Shown: positions 25,366 to 35,863, numbered from the stretch's first letter. The stretch is DNA of 64,000 bases from DATKAS01 sp963773315 (GCA_963773315.1 CAVZAF010000004.1:254056-318055), one strand, 5' to 3'. The notes: a model not told the origin generated them from the sequence alone. Translations and numbers: made by a program.

Positions 25366-28300
25366 TCACCTCGACGGATCCGGATGACGTCTCACGTACT
25401 CAGTGGCGAGCTCGGTCCGTGAGTGGAGAGCCGTCTTGGTGAAGGCGTGGTCGAGGTGGGTCTTCACCGTGGCGCGACCCATGAGAAGTCGCTCTGCGAT
25501 CTGGGGGTTCGTGAGGCCCTCGGCAACGAGCGTGACGACCTGGAGCTCGGTTGGTGTCAGCGCCGCCCACCCGTGGCTCGGACGCTGACGTTCGCCGCGA
25601 GCTCGACCCGCATACGCGGCAGCTTCGCGCCATTCCAACGCGGCGCCCTCCGCACTCGCCGCACGCGCGACGTCCGGTCCGAGCGCCTCCGTCGCGGCGG
25701 CAACAGCGGCGTCGAGGCGACCCTGCTCGAACGCGAACCTCCATCGGTAGCCCGTCTCGTCCCGCAAGCGGGCTGCCGCGGCCGTGAGCCGGAGGCATTC
25801 GGCCCAGGACTCCGCCGTCGCCGCGACACCAGCGAGCCCTTCGAGCGCGTCGACGCCTACCAGGCGAAGCTCGTGCTCGACGGCAACGCTGGCTGCCTCG
25901 TGCCAACGGTCCTCGTCCTGCGCGGCCGTGGCCGCGATCGCGGCCCGCACGGACTGTCCGAGTGGCGTGTCGCGCTGCCATCTCCGCACTGCCTCGACGG
26001 CCAGCTCCGCTTCGCCAGCCTCAACGGCTTCTCGACACAGGAGCATCACGATGAAGGCCGGAGCAGGATCGCGGGGATGGAAGCTCTCGAAACGGATGCC
26101 GGCGTCGACTCGGGCAGGTCCTCCAACGAGCAATGAGCGGTGGTGGATCGCGAGATCCGCTGAGGCCTGAGTGCCGGGAACCTTCGAGTGGCGTTCTTGC
26201 GCGACCGCGGCGGCCGCGTCGGCGGCCGACTCATCTCGGGCGAGGAGCCCGGCAGCGCCCAGGACCGTCACCGCCGACTCGGCCATCCGTAGAGACGGGC
26301 TCGCGCACAAGCTCCGAGCGAGCTCGACGCACTGCTCGAGATCACCGAGATAGAGCGCGGCCCGACTCGCGGTCCGGTCGGCCCAGTCACGCAGGTACCG
26401 GCTCTCACGAGCAGCGGCCCGAAAGTCCGCGTCGTCGAGCATCGCCCACGCAGCGCCGCGGATCCGCTTCGAGCGCGACCGAAGCCTGAGCCATCGTGGC
26501 GACGCACTCGACGTACCGCTGCCCGTGCTCGTGCGCGAGTCTCCGAGCTCGGTCGCAGTTGTCCGCCGTGTATCCGAGCAGCATGTCGTTGACCGCGACG
26601 AGGTAGTCGTCGCCGGCTTCGTCGGCGAGAGCCCGCCCACGCAGCGAAAGCTCGGCCGCTTCGGGCCAGCTCCGAGCGGTGCCGACAAGGACGGCCACCG
26701 ACGCTGCGGCGGCGGCCCACGCGCAAGGGGAACCGCTCCGCGTTCTCGTCGGTCAACAGCCGATCGACCGCAGTCAGCGCAGCCTGCGGACGACCGCCCC
26801 CGTGCCAGGCGCGGCCCAGGAGCCGCAACAGCCGGAGTCCGACCGCTGGGTCGCCGGTGCTCCACTCGAGGGCGGCCGCCACGCTGTCGTGGAACAGCTC
26901 GAGGTGCTCGATCACCGCGTCGGTGTGCACGATCGGCTCGTGACGCTCCAGCCAGCCCAACCAGAACGACACCTGCGCGTCGCGGAGCGGTCCGAGCTCA
27001 CCGGCGGCCCGGGCCCGCTCGATCGCGTAGGCGCGCAACGTCTCGAGCAGCCGGTAGTGCTGCTCCCCGCCGGGCCGCTCCTCGATGAGGACCAGGCTCT
27101 TGTCGACGAGCCGGCTCACGACGTCGAACACGGTCACCGGGTCGAGGTCGCCGATCGCCGCCGCGACGTGCTCTGCCGCCGTCCATCGGGAAGCTCCCGG
27201 CGAACACTCCGAGCCGACGGAAGAGCACCTGCTCGGTCTCGTCCAACCGGTCGTAGCTCCAGTCGACCGAGGCCGCGAGCGTCTGCTGCCGGGGAAGCAC
27301 CGTGCGGGCACCACCGGTGAGCAGATGGAACCGGTCGTCGAGCTCTGCGGCGATTCGCTCCGCCGACATCTGCCGGCAGCGCGCGGCCGCCAGCTCGAGG
27401 GCGAGCGGGATGCCGTCGAGCCGGCAGCAGATCTGAGCGATGGCCGGAGCGTTCTCGTCGGAGACCACGAAGGTCGGGCGGGCCCGGCGCGCTCGATCGA
27501 TGAACAGCCGGACGGCGTCGTACTGCTACAGCACGGGCAGCGCAACGATCGTCTCGGGCGGCGGTGCCGAGAGCGAGTGCACTCGCCACGTCACTTCACC
27601 CGGGACTCCGAGCTGTTCGCGCGCCGTCGCCAACACGTTCACGTCCGCGTGCTGCGCCAAGAGCGCTGCCATGAGCGCAGCACACGGTTCGAGGAGGTGC
27701 TCGCAGTTGTCGAGCACGAGCAACGTTCGCTCGTCCGCCAACGCGGCGATCAGCTGCTCGACGGGCTGCAGCCCGGGGACGTGATGCGCTCCCATCGCGG
27801 CCAGGACCGTCGATCCCACCTCGGCTGGGTCAGCCACGCTCGCGAGCTCCACGAACCACACACCGCCGGGGAAGTGCTCGAGCAGCTCCGCCGCCTACCG
27901 CGAGTGCGAGGCGCGTCTTGCCCACTCCGCCCGATCCCGTGAGCGTGACGAGCCGCTCGTCGATGACGAGCTGGCCGATCGCGGCGACATCGTGCTCCCG
28001 CCCGATGAGGGGCGTGAGCTGGACCGGGAGGTTGTGACGGTGCGCGTCGAGCGAGCGCAGCGGGGCCTGACCGGCCGGAAGTCTCGGGATGGACCACCTG
28101 CCAGACGCGCTCGGGGCGACCGAGGTCCTTCAGCCGATGCGTGCCGAGGTCGGTGAGATGTACATCCTCCGGCAGCTGATCGACGACGAGTCCGGCGGCC
28201 GCGTCGGACATGAGGATCTGGTCACCGTGGCCGATCGCTCGAAGGCGCGCGCAGCGGATCACGGTCTGACCGAAGTAGTTGCCTTCGTCGCGCAGCTGGG

Positions 28301-28687
28301 CTTCGCCGGTGTGGATCGCCATGCGCACGCTGGAGCTCCGCGCCGGGCGGCCAGCTCTCGGCCATGAACGTCCGCTGGGCATCGACTGCCGCGGCGACGG
28401 CGTCGGACGCGCGGGCGAACGCGGCGACGACGCTGTCGCCCTCGCCCTGCTCGACTGGCCGCACGCCGCCGTGGTCGGCGATGACCTCGTCGAGGATCTC
28501 GTAGTGCCGGGGGATCGCGACGGCCATCGCCTGCCGGCGTGTGCTCCCACCGTTGCGATGACGCCTCGACGTCGGTCAGCAGGAAGGTGACGGTGCCGGT
28601 CGGCAGCGCGAAGCCCGCCGGGTCGGGGCCGCTCACCTCGTCGACCAAGAGACGTCGGAGTGCCGTGTCGATCTCACCCATCACCAT
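25366..28687 (-). pseudogene. Adenylate-cyclase-like / ATPase / LuxR-HTH giant regulator, multiply frameshifted
   Basis: Successive frames on the minus strand reconstruct one regulator of about 1,100 residues from ATG 28687. It begins with a class III cyclase homology domain (GTVTFLLTDVEASSQRWE; GEGDSVVAAFARASDAVAAA; MAIHTGEAQLRDEGNYFGQT), then an NB-ARC/AAA ATPase (Walker A TGSGGVGKTRL; LLVLDNCEHLL; GIPLALELAAARCR), TPR-like repeats, and a C-terminal LuxR HTH (LTPTELQVVTLVAEGLTNPQIAERL). At least six frameshifts and an in-frame TAG (27526-27528) interrupt it. It is either a pseudogene or carries dense sequence errors. The adjacent 1085-residue cyclase-ATPase is intact. Confidence 0.85.
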
Positions 28688-28713
28688 GGTGTCAGCATCC
28701 GAGACGCCCGCCC

Positions 28714-28727
28714 GGGGGACATCCCCC
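28714..28727. promoter_or_regulatory. G/C-tract palindrome GGGGGACATCCCCC
   Basis: An inverted repeat (GGGGG-acat-CCCCC) lying 27 bp upstream of the ATG of the broken cyclase/LuxR regulator. Could be an operator. No regulator is implied by the sequence. Confidence 0.3.
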
Positions 28728-28829
28728 ATCTGGTGGACCCGCACTTGCACCGCCGGGGGATCGGACCGCGGCTCACCAACCTGCAGACGGCAACGTGATC
28801 CGATTCGGCGCGCCCATCCATCCCTCAGG

Positions 28830-29540
28830 TCAGCAGGCGTAGCCCCAATCGGCCCCGCCCTCGGGCGGATCGATCCCGAGCAGATCCGAGATCGGGCTCT
28901 CCTCGCTGAGCTTCTCGCCGGCGGCCTTGACCGCCTCGCACTGGTCATCGTTCTGCGGGTACACCGACGAGTCGTCGGCCTTCATCTCACCGATGTCGGT
29001 CTGGATGGTCCTCGCATCATCGGGCGCGAAGCCGAATCCCCCCGCTCCCACCGCTGTCGACGACGCACCCGTAGCCGGGCAGTCGTAGGACGACGAGCCG
29101 CCCCCAATCGCCTTGGCGTAGGTGTCGGGATCATCCGACATCCCACCAATGATCCAGTTGTGACCGAACGCCAGCTTGATCGTCGTGATGCCAAACGACG
29201 TCGCGAGGCCGCAGAAGACCTCGCTCTTCGTCGCACTCACGGACTGGGTCACCTGCTCGGGCTTGGCATAGATGTCGATCTCGAGTTGGTCGCCCTTGCT
29301 CGTGCAATGACCGACCTCGGCCGGCTGCGGCAGTCCGAGATCGACCGCATCCGCTGCGTCCGCTTCGGATTGCACTTCGAACCCCTCGCACTCGATGCCG
29401 GCTTTCGTGAGCGCGGCCGCCACCGCGGTCGTGCTGTCGAAGGTCGACAGATCCGACGAGGTGCTGCCGCGGTCGTCACCGCCACAGCCGGCGAGTACCA
29501 GGACAGCCACCAGCAGGATCGCGATCCGCCTCGTGCGCAT
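28830..29540 (-). CDS. Lipoprotein of unknown function
   Basis: 236 residues. The signal peptide ends in a lipobox (AILLVAVLVLAGC, lipid Cys at 19), followed by GGDDRGSTSS. The mature part contains several Cys (CEGF, GHCTSKG, VFCGLA, YDCPA, DDQCEAV, YAC) that could form disulfides. It starts 1 bp after the stop of the large cyclase-ATPase gene, so it is its cotranscribed partner, perhaps an external sensor. No family recognised. Confidence 0.75.
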   Translation of the reverse strand: MRTRRIAILLVAVLVLAGCGGDDRGSTSSDLSTFDSTTAVAAALTKAGIECEGFEVQSEADAADAVDLGLPQPAEVGHCTSKGDQLEIDIYAKPEQVTQSVSATKSEVFCGLATSFGITTIKLAFGHNWIIGGMSDDPDTYAKAIGGGSSSYDCPATGASSTAVGAGGFGFAPDDARTIQTDIGEMKADDSSVYPQNDDQCEAVKAAGEKLSEESPISDLLGIDPPEGGADWGYAC

Positions 29541-29541
29541 C

Positions 29542-32500
29542 TCAGCCGAGCGCGGCGAGCATCGTCCTCACGCGGAGGTTCAGCGACGCCTCCGGGGAGT
29601 CGGCGAGCAGCCGCTGCACCGTCCGAAAGTGCGCACGAGCGTCGTCGGCGCGCCGATCGTGCTTGGCCAGCTTTCCGAGCTCGAACTCGACCGCGGCCAG
29701 GCGCCCGTTCTCATCTCGGTCGGCCAGCACCTTCGCGAGGTGCTCGAGGGCGATGCGCGCCTTCTTGCTCGCCCCCACGCGGTGGCTCTTGACGAAGGCC
29801 TTGTCACGCAGGCTCGCAGGAGGTGCGACTGCTCCTCCCATCTCGCCCGTCGCGAGGCGGCTCTGAAGGAGCGCCGTGAAGAAGTCGATGTTCATGACGG
29901 CTTCGAAGTGGCCTGCGGCCTCGCGTCGTTCGCGCTCGTCAGCCAGGTTTGCTATCCCACGGCTGGGGTGACCGTCGAGCACCTCGATCTCATGACGGAA
30001 GATGTCGAGCTGGGCTGAGCTCACCGTCGCACCCGTCTCGCGCCACATGAGATCGAGCGCGTCGAACTGTCGCCGAGACTCCTCCATGCTGTCGCCACCG
30101 ATCGAGATGCCGGTGGCCCACGCCCGCGCGAAGAGCACGTACATCGGGTCCGCCTCGCACGCGATCGCCGCACTGGTCGCCGCCTTCGCTGCGTACTCAT
30201 CACCTCGAGAGAACGACGCCCCCATCGAGACCATGTGACCCATTGCCGCCGCGCGCCGGTTACCGGTGCGCCGTCCGATGTCGAGCAGCTCGTCGGCATA
30301 CGCACTCGCCGCCCTCGCCTCACCACGACTCGCCAACGCGAGCCCGACCCCACAGAGGCCTTTGATCTGCACGTAGAGGCGATCATGCGGGTCGGCGATC
30401 AGCGGTACGACCCGCTCGAGCGCAGGACCGACCTCAACGGCCCGAGTCAGGTCGCCCGCTTGCGCGGCGACCCACGTGAGCCACGCGAGGGCGTAGCCCT
30501 CGGCGGTGGCATCACCGCAACGTCGAGCCAGCTCGAGCGCGTCGGTGAGATGTCGGTCGGCGTCGGTGATGCGCTCGAGCTGCCACGTCACCATCCCCAC
30601 CCACGCGATCCAGCGGGCGGTGAGCATGTCGTCGCCCACGGCAGCTGGCAGGTCCCGGTGGCGCTCCTGCAGATCCCGGAGACCGCCGATCTCGCAGGTG
30701 TAGTAGTGGCACTGCGCCCACTCGATGATCGTCTCGATCAACAGCCGATCTCGGGTCGCGCCATCGACGGCGAGGGTGTCCTCATCGTCGGAGGTGAGAA
30801 GGTCGTACGCGGCGCGGTACTGCCGGTGCGCCTCGGCGAGGGCGTAGCGATCGAGGGCCTTGCGTCCGGAACGGCGGAGGTAGTCGACAGCCTCGACGAC
30901 GTGGCCGCTGCGTTGATAGTGGTACGCGAGCGTCTCGACGAACTCGTTTGCACGCCCACCGAGATGCGCCTCGATTCCCCGCGCGACTCGCTCGTGCAGC
31001 GCCTGACGGTCTCGGCGGAGCAGCCCGTCGTACGCGACTTCCTGCGTGAGCGCGTGCTTGAAGATGTACTCGAGCTCAGTGTCGACGTTTCGCTGATGGA
31101 TGAGATCGGCGGCGGACAACCCGGCAAGGCTCTGCTCGAGGTCCTGGGGGGCATCGGTCACCGACTGCATGATCCGGTACAGGAACTCGCGCCCCACAAC
31201 CGAGGCTTCCCGCAGCACGCGTCGCGGCTCAGGAGAAAGGTTGTCGATGCGCGCGGCGATGAGCCCGCGGATCGTCGAAGGCACGGTCACCGCGTCGAGG
31301 CTCGTCGTGAGCACCCACGTGTCGCCCTGGCGCGCCAGCACGCCGTCGTCGACGAGGGTGTTCACGAGCTCTTCGACGAAGAAGGGGTTGCCGTCGGCGC
31401 GCGCGGTCACCATCGCGACCAGCTCATCTGGAGGTTCGGCACCGTCGAGCAGCGACATGAGCTGCTCGCGTGATTGACGCGCGGAGAGCTCACTGAGGTG
31501 CAGCGTCCGCTCGCCCGGCGCGCCGAGCTCGAAGCCCGGACGGAAGTTGCAGATCATCACGACCGGCTCAGCGATCGCGCCCCCGAGCTCACGAACGAGC
31601 GTCGCCGTCGACGGGTCGACCCAGTGCAAGTCCTGCAAGCACACGACGGTCGGAGCCCGGCGGGCAACGGCGTCGAGCAGACGCGCCACCGCACCGCGCA
31701 GCACCGACTGGAACGCTTCGAGGTCGACGGCACCATCGGCTGGGGTAGCTCCGTACAGCTGACCGATGGCCGCGAGCGCGAGGTCGTCACCGGGCAGCAG
31801 CGCGGTGAGCATCGCTGCGAGCTTGGCGCGCACGTCAGCCGCACCGTCGTTCTCGTCGATCGACGCGGCGTTGTTGAAGAGATCCACCAGCGGCGCATAG
31901 GGGATGTCAGCCGTGTAGGGGTAGGCGCGCCCCTCGTACCACTGGACGTCGTCGCCAAGGCGAGATCGCACCTCTTCGAGCAGCCGCGTCTTTCCCGAAC
32001 CGGCCTCCGCACACACCGTGATGAGGGACGACTCGCCGTCACGGAGTCGATCGACCGCTCCGAGCAGAACACCGAGCTCCTCTTGGCGACCGACGAAGCC
32101 CCCAGACCGACGCGACGGGCGTGTCTGCGCAGCGCGCAGGCCGTCGACGCGCGTCACGCGCACGGACTCGCGCCGACCCTTCAGCTCGCGATCGCCGAGG
32201 TCGGTCAGAGCGAACCGGCCCCCGACGAGCGATCGGGTCTCGGGACCGATGTAGATCTCGCCGGCAGAAGCGAGCGACTGGAGCCGCGCCGCCACGTTCA
32301 CCATGTCGCCGAGTGGCCCGCTGGCCCTGTCGCCCTGCAAGTCGCTGGTGATCACGACCCCGCTGTTGACCCCGCTGTGCATCTCGAAGGAGTGACCGGT
32401 GCGAGTCTCGAAGGTAGGGCGCAGCTCGTTGACCGCACTGTGGAGCTCGAGCGCGGCGCGCACCGCTCGCACCGCGTCATCTTCGTGGACGACAGGGTCG

Positions 32501-32799
32501 CCGAACACCGCGAGGACAGCGTCGCCCATGAGCTTGTCGATGCGCCCGCCGTAGCGGGACACGATCTCGCCCGCCTTGTCGTACACGAGGTTCATCAGCT
32601 CACGAACGACCTCGGCATCGACCGACTCGGCCATCTGGGTGTACCCCGACGCATCCGAGAACAGCACGGTCACGAGGCGGCGTTCTGCCTCGGTATGTGT
32701 CGCCGGCTGGTCAGCGCTGAGCGCCTCACCGCATCCGTTGCAGAAGCGCGAACCAGCAGGATTGGCGGCCGCGCACCCCGCACACGTGAGGTCCGCCAC
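29542..32799 (-). CDS. Class III adenylate/guanylate cyclase fused to AAA ATPase and TPR
   Basis: 1085 residues, fully open. An N-terminal zinc ribbon (CAGCAAANPAGSRFCNGCG) is followed by a cyclase domain with both metal-Asp motifs (VTVLFSDASGYTQMAES; KLMGDAVLAVFGDP) and the central MHSGVNSGVVI. Then come an AAA/NB-ARC-type ATPase (Walker A VCAEAGSGKTRLLEE; Walker B-like VVCLQDLHWVD) and a long TPR-like helical region to the end. The type is common in actinobacteria and may make cAMP under ATPase control. A cNMP-binding protein is encoded at 34 kb. The lipoprotein gene follows directly. Confidence 0.93.
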   Translation of the reverse strand: MADLTCAGCAAANPAGSRFCNGCGEALSADQPATHTEAERRLVTVLFSDASGYTQMAESVDAEVVRELMNLVYDKAGEIVSRYGGRIDKLMGDAVLAVFGDPVVHEDDAVRAVRAALELHSAVNELRPTFETRTGHSFEMHSGVNSGVVITSDLQGDRASGPLGDMVNVAARLQSLASAGEIYIGPETRSLVGGRFALTDLGDRELKGRRESVRVTRVDGLRAAQTRPSRRSGGFVGRQEELGVLLGAVDRLRDGESSLITVCAEAGSGKTRLLEEVRSRLGDDVQWYEGRAYPYTADIPYAPLVDLFNNAASIDENDGAADVRAKLAAMLTALLPGDDLALAAIGQLYGATPADGAVDLEAFQSVLRGAVARLLDAVARRAPTVVCLQDLHWVDPSTATLVRELGGAIAEPVVMICNFRPGFELGAPGERTLHLSELSARQSREQLMSLLDGAEPPDELVAMVTARADGNPFFVEELVNTLVDDGVLARQGDTWVLTTSLDAVTVPSTIRGLIAARIDNLSPEPRRVLREASVVGREFLYRIMQSVTDAPQDLEQSLAGLSAADLIHQRNVDTELEYIFKHALTQEVAYDGLLRRDRQALHERVARGIEAHLGGRANEFVETLAYHYQRSGHVVEAVDYLRRSGRKALDRYALAEAHRQYRAAYDLLTSDDEDTLAVDGATRDRLLIETIIEWAQCHYYTCEIGGLRDLQERHRDLPAAVGDDMLTARWIAWVGMVTWQLERITDADRHLTDALELARRCGDATAEGYALAWLTWVAAQAGDLTRAVEVGPALERVVPLIADPHDRLYVQIKGLCGVGLALASRGEARAASAYADELLDIGRRTGNRRAAAMGHMVSMGASFSRGDEYAAKAATSAAIACEADPMYVLFARAWATGISIGGDSMEESRRQFDALDLMWRETGATVSSAQLDIFRHEIEVLDGHPSRGIANLADERERREAAGHFEAVMNIDFFTALLQSRLATGEMGGAVAPPASLRDKAFVKSHRVGASKKARIALEHLAKVLADRDENGRLAAVEFELGKLAKHDRRADDARAHFRTVQRLLADSPEASLNLRVRTMLAALG

Positions 32800-32876
32800 G
32801 CGCGAATCGTCTCACAGAACCCCCCGCTCACGGGGCGTGGCGTCCTCGGCGGAGGTCTGACGGCACGAACGTCCCG

Positions 32877-33887
32877 TCAGGTCTGCGCCAGCGGTCTGAT
32901 GCTTCCGAGCATGAACTCCGTGAACCGTGCTCGCTCTTCGTGGTTCGGGAGGTGCGCCGATCGCTCGAACCAGATCAGATGCTTGGACGGCGCGTCGAGC
33001 ACGTCGAAGTACCGCTGCGCGATCACTGCGGGAACCTCCCAGTCGTGTCGGCCTTCGATGAAGAAGACCGGCACGCGAAGTTCCGGTGCTTGCGTGAACA
33101 GGTCGACACCGAGCAGCTCAGGCCAGAGCAGCTTCATCGAACCCAGCACCCCTCGAAGTAGGTTGATCCGGTCCCGGAGGCCGTACTCCCGCGAGAGCAC
33201 GAGACTTCGTAAGACCATTGGCATCGCACCGCGCCGGCTGGCGTAGACCTCGCCGCCGAACTTGGCCAGATAGCGCCGCTGCGTGATGGTCTTCTTCTGC
33301 CAGTCGCCTGAGTAGGGAGGCGGTCCCATCGCTTCGAGCGCGCGGATCGCTCGCCTGGCGCCGTTGGCGCGTGCCTGCTCCAGTGTCCATTCGTAGGACA
33401 GCCGCTCGCCTTCGCTCATCCGGCCGATCTGCCCGATCCCGACATAGCAGTGGAACAGCTCGGGGAAGCGGGCCACGGTCAGCGTGCCGATGACGGTTCC
33501 CCACGAGTGTCCGACGAGTACGAGCCGCTCGTGGCCGAACTTGTCCGACAGATGCAGTGTGAGATCGCGGGTGTCGGTGACGAATTGCTCGATGGTCATG
33601 CGATCGAGGTCGCGGATCGCGGCGAACGACTTCCCGGCGCCTCGTTGATCCCAGTTCACGACGGTGAAGCCTGCTTCGAGGCCTCGCGTGTCGCGCTTGT
33701 TCGACGTCAGTTGGGAGGTCCCGGGTCCGCCATGGAGGAACAGCACAATCGGGTTCCGAATGTCATCGCCCCGCTGGAGGATCCACTGCGCCGCCCCGCC
33801 GATCTCGACCGGTTCGAGGCACGCCACAGACGTGACACTGCGCCGATCGGCTCGCTGCGATGGCAAGAGAGTGTTCACCGCGATCAC
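32877..33887 (-). CDS. Alpha/beta hydrolase, proline iminopeptidase-like
   Basis: 336 residues. Oxyanion region FLHGGPGTSQLTSNKRD, a conserved NWDQRGAGKSF, nucleophile elbow LVLVGHSWGTVIGTL, acid around IEGRHDWEVPA and His in FERSAHLPNHEE. This combination (HGGPG, WDQRGAGKS, GHSWG) is typical of S33 proline iminopeptidases and related epoxide or ester hydrolases. Divergent from the cNMP-binding gene. Confidence 0.9.
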   Translation of the reverse strand: MIAVNTLLPSQRADRRSVTSVACLEPVEIGGAAQWILQRGDDIRNPIVLFLHGGPGTSQLTSNKRDTRGLEAGFTVVNWDQRGAGKSFAAIRDLDRMTIEQFVTDTRDLTLHLSDKFGHERLVLVGHSWGTVIGTLTVARFPELFHCYVGIGQIGRMSEGERLSYEWTLEQARANGARRAIRALEAMGPPPYSGDWQKKTITQRRYLAKFGGEVYASRRGAMPMVLRSLVLSREYGLRDRINLLRGVLGSMKLLWPELLGVDLFTQAPELRVPVFFIEGRHDWEVPAVIAQRYFDVLDAPSKHLIWFERSAHLPNHEERARFTEFMLGSIRPLAQT

Positions 33888-33930
33888 CTCTCGGCTTCAA
33901 CTCTGACACCCACCGCCCCTGCCCAGGCCA

Positions 33931-33944
33931 GAGCCGAAAGTCCT
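33931..33944. promoter_or_regulatory. Partial DosR-like box
   Basis: On the minus strand it reads AGGACTTTCGGCTC, matching GGGACTTTCGGCCC at 12 of 14 positions. It lies in the divergent promoter between the hydrolase and the cNMP-binding protein. Confidence 0.3.
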
Positions 33945-33974
33945 AGCGCGCGAACGTCGTGCGATGATCGACCC

Positions 33975-34457
33975 GTGACGGACGCCATGCTCGCGCTCAC
34001 CACCGACCTGCCCGAGCGGTCGTTGGCCGCAGGCGAAGTCGTGTACCGCGAAGGTGATGCGGTCACGACTGTCCTGGTTCTCGTCGACGGACAGCTCGAG
34101 ATCGAACGCGGGGGCATGGTCGTCAACAGCCACCGCGCGCCCGGCTCGGTCGTCGGCGAGATCGGCGCGCTGCTCCACCAGCCCCGATCGGCGACGGTGA
34201 CCGCGGCGGTGGCGTCGGTAGTTCGCGAGATCGGCGACCCGAACGAGTTCTTCGCCGCCCACCCGCAGGTCGGACTCGAAGTCGCTCGCCAGCTCGCCGG
34301 ACGCCTGCACCGCCTCACGGCCTACGTCGCCGACGTGCAGCAGCAGTTCGACGGCCGCGACGATCATCTCGGTGTGTTCGGGGAGCTTCTGAACCGCATC
34401 GCCGACCGTCCTCCGATCGACATCGAGCCAGGCTCGGACCGCTCGCCCGACTACTGA
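33975..34457 (+). CDS. Cyclic nucleotide-binding domain protein
   Basis: 160 residues from GTG 33975. A single cNMP-binding (Crp-type) beta-roll: SLAAGEVVYREGDAVTTVLVLVDGQLEIE ... GSVVGEIGALLHQPRSATVTAAV, where GEIGALLHQPRSATV is the phosphate-binding cassette with its Arg. There is no C-terminal HTH, so it is a stand-alone sensor domain. It may respond to cAMP from the cyclase encoded upstream. Its end overlaps the convergent phosphoesterase by 7 bp. Confidence 0.88.
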   Translation: MTDAMLALTTDLPERSLAAGEVVYREGDAVTTVLVLVDGQLEIERGGMVVNSHRAPGSVVGEIGALLHQPRSATVTAAVASVVREIGDPNEFFAAHPQVGLEVARQLAGRLHRLTAYVADVQQQFDGRDDHLGVFGELLNRIADRPPIDIEPGSDRSPDY

Positions 34458-35194
34458 AAGTCGATCGTTCCTTGCCGCGCGAGCGAGTGCCACGCTGCGG
34501 TGCCTTCATCGAGATCGACCTCGATGAACGTCGGCTGCTGTCCGAGCTGATATCCCGCGTTGAACAGCCACGTGCGCCCGCGCTGCTCGACCCAGTCACC
34601 CTCGGTCGTGAAGGGCGCCTGATGGATGTGGCCGCACAGCACGACATCGGGAGCGTAGGTGTCGAGCAGGCGGGGGAGCTCCGGGTCGCCGTAGTGGCGC
34701 GCGCCGGTCCACGAGAGCGGACCCTCGGGTGGACCATGGAACACCCACGCCCAGTGGGCGGGCCGACCGGCGGCGGCCTCATCGAGCCGCGCCTCGAGGG
34801 CTGCGAGCGTCTCGGGACCTTCCCACCACGCACACGCCGTCAGCCGCCACCCGCCGAGGTCGAGCGAGTCGCCGTCGACGACGACCCCGTGCGCGCGAGC
34901 TTCGGTGAGCCACCGGGTGGTCTTCTCGCCGGAGTCAGTGCGGGTGTCGAGGTCGTGGTTGCCCGAGCACACGACCGTCGGCACCCGAGCAGCGAGCCGT
35001 TCGAGGTAGCTGAGCACCACCGTGATCTGCGTGTCGAGCGGCACGGACGACGCTATGTCGAGCATGTCACCGGCGAGGACCGCGACGTCGATCGCCACGC
35101 TCGGATCCGCTACGCGTGCCAGCACCCAGTCCAGCTTGCGGAGGTCGTAGTGAAGATCCGACACGAGCAGCACGCGCACACTCGAGTCTTTCAT
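34451..35194 (-). CDS. Calcineurin-like metallophosphoesterase
   Basis: 247 residues from the ATG at 35194. The metal motifs are complete: VSDLHYD, LAGDML, CSGNHDLD, FHGPPEGP and CGHIHQAPF. The two-metal site would hydrolyse phosphomono- or diesters. Proximity to cyclase and cNMP-binding genes makes a cyclic-nucleotide phosphodiesterase role possible but unproven. Confidence 0.92.
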   Translation of the reverse strand: MKDSSVRVLLVSDLHYDLRKLDWVLARVADPSVAIDVAVLAGDMLDIASSVPLDTQITVVLSYLERLAARVPTVVCSGNHDLDTRTDSGEKTTRWLTEARAHGVVVDGDSLDLGGWRLTACAWWEGPETLAALEARLDEAAAGRPAHWAWVFHGPPEGPLSWTGARHYGDPELPRLLDTYAPDVVLCGHIHQAPFTTEGDWVEQRGRTWLFNAGYQLGQQPTFIEVDLDEGTAAWHSLARQGTIDFQ

Positions 35195-35252
35195 CCACCA
35201 GCTGAGTGAGATTCGCGCTCGCCACCTCTCGGGATTCGAGGAACCTAGAGAC

Positions 35253-35816
35253 ATGGGCAAGCTCATCTACATCGCCAACGTGTCTCTCGACGGCTTCATC
35301 GAGGACGCGGCCGGCAGCTTCGACTGGACGGCTCCCGACGAGGACGTGTTCGCGTTCATCACCGACCTGGTGCGCCCTGTCGGCACCTACCTCTACGGGC
35401 GGCGACTGTACGAGACGATGGCCGTCTGGGAGACCGACGCCACCCTGGCCGCGCAGTCGGAGCGCATGGCCGACTTCGCGAACGTCTGGCAGGCGGCGGA
35501 CAAGGTCGTGTACTCCACGACCCTGGGGGCCGTGTCGACGGCCAGGAGTCGGCTCGAGCGCCGCTTCGACCCGGACTCAGTGCGGGACATGAAGCGGTCG
35601 ACCTCCGGCGACCTGACCGTCGGCGGCGCGAACCTCGCGGCGCACGCGTTCACGGGCGGGCTGGTCGATGAGTGTCACTTGTTCATCCATCCCGTGCTCG
35701 TCGGTGGAGGCAAGCCGGCGCTGCCGAGGGGAGACACACGTGCCGAGCTCGAGTTGGTGGACGAGCGCCGGTTCACCAACGGCGTCGTGTACCTCCGGTA
35801 CCGCAACCCCATCTGA
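35253..35816 (+). CDS. RibD C-terminal / dihydrofolate-reductase-like protein
   Basis: 187 residues. It opens with KLIYIANVSLDGFIEDAAGSFDW and contains TYLYGRRLYETMAVWE, STTLGAV, DLTVGGANLAAHAF and DECHLFIHPVLVGGGKPALP. This is the common YyaP/YwjB-type reductase domain that binds NADPH in the DHFR fold. It is not the housekeeping folA. The substrate is unknown. Confidence 0.9.
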   Translation: MGKLIYIANVSLDGFIEDAAGSFDWTAPDEDVFAFITDLVRPVGTYLYGRRLYETMAVWETDATLAAQSERMADFANVWQAADKVVYSTTLGAVSTARSRLERRFDPDSVRDMKRSTSGDLTVGGANLAAHAFTGGLVDECHLFIHPVLVGGGKPALPRGDTRAELELVDERRFTNGVVYLRYRNPI

Positions 35817-35863
35817 GCAATCCACCTGCACTTCTCCAGCGCGCTCGGAGGGATCGTTCTGCG

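Noticed and set aside
30235..33246. Long plus-strand ORFs opposite the 1085-residue cyclase
   Set aside because: No motifs. Explained by codon bias of the real minus-strand gene.
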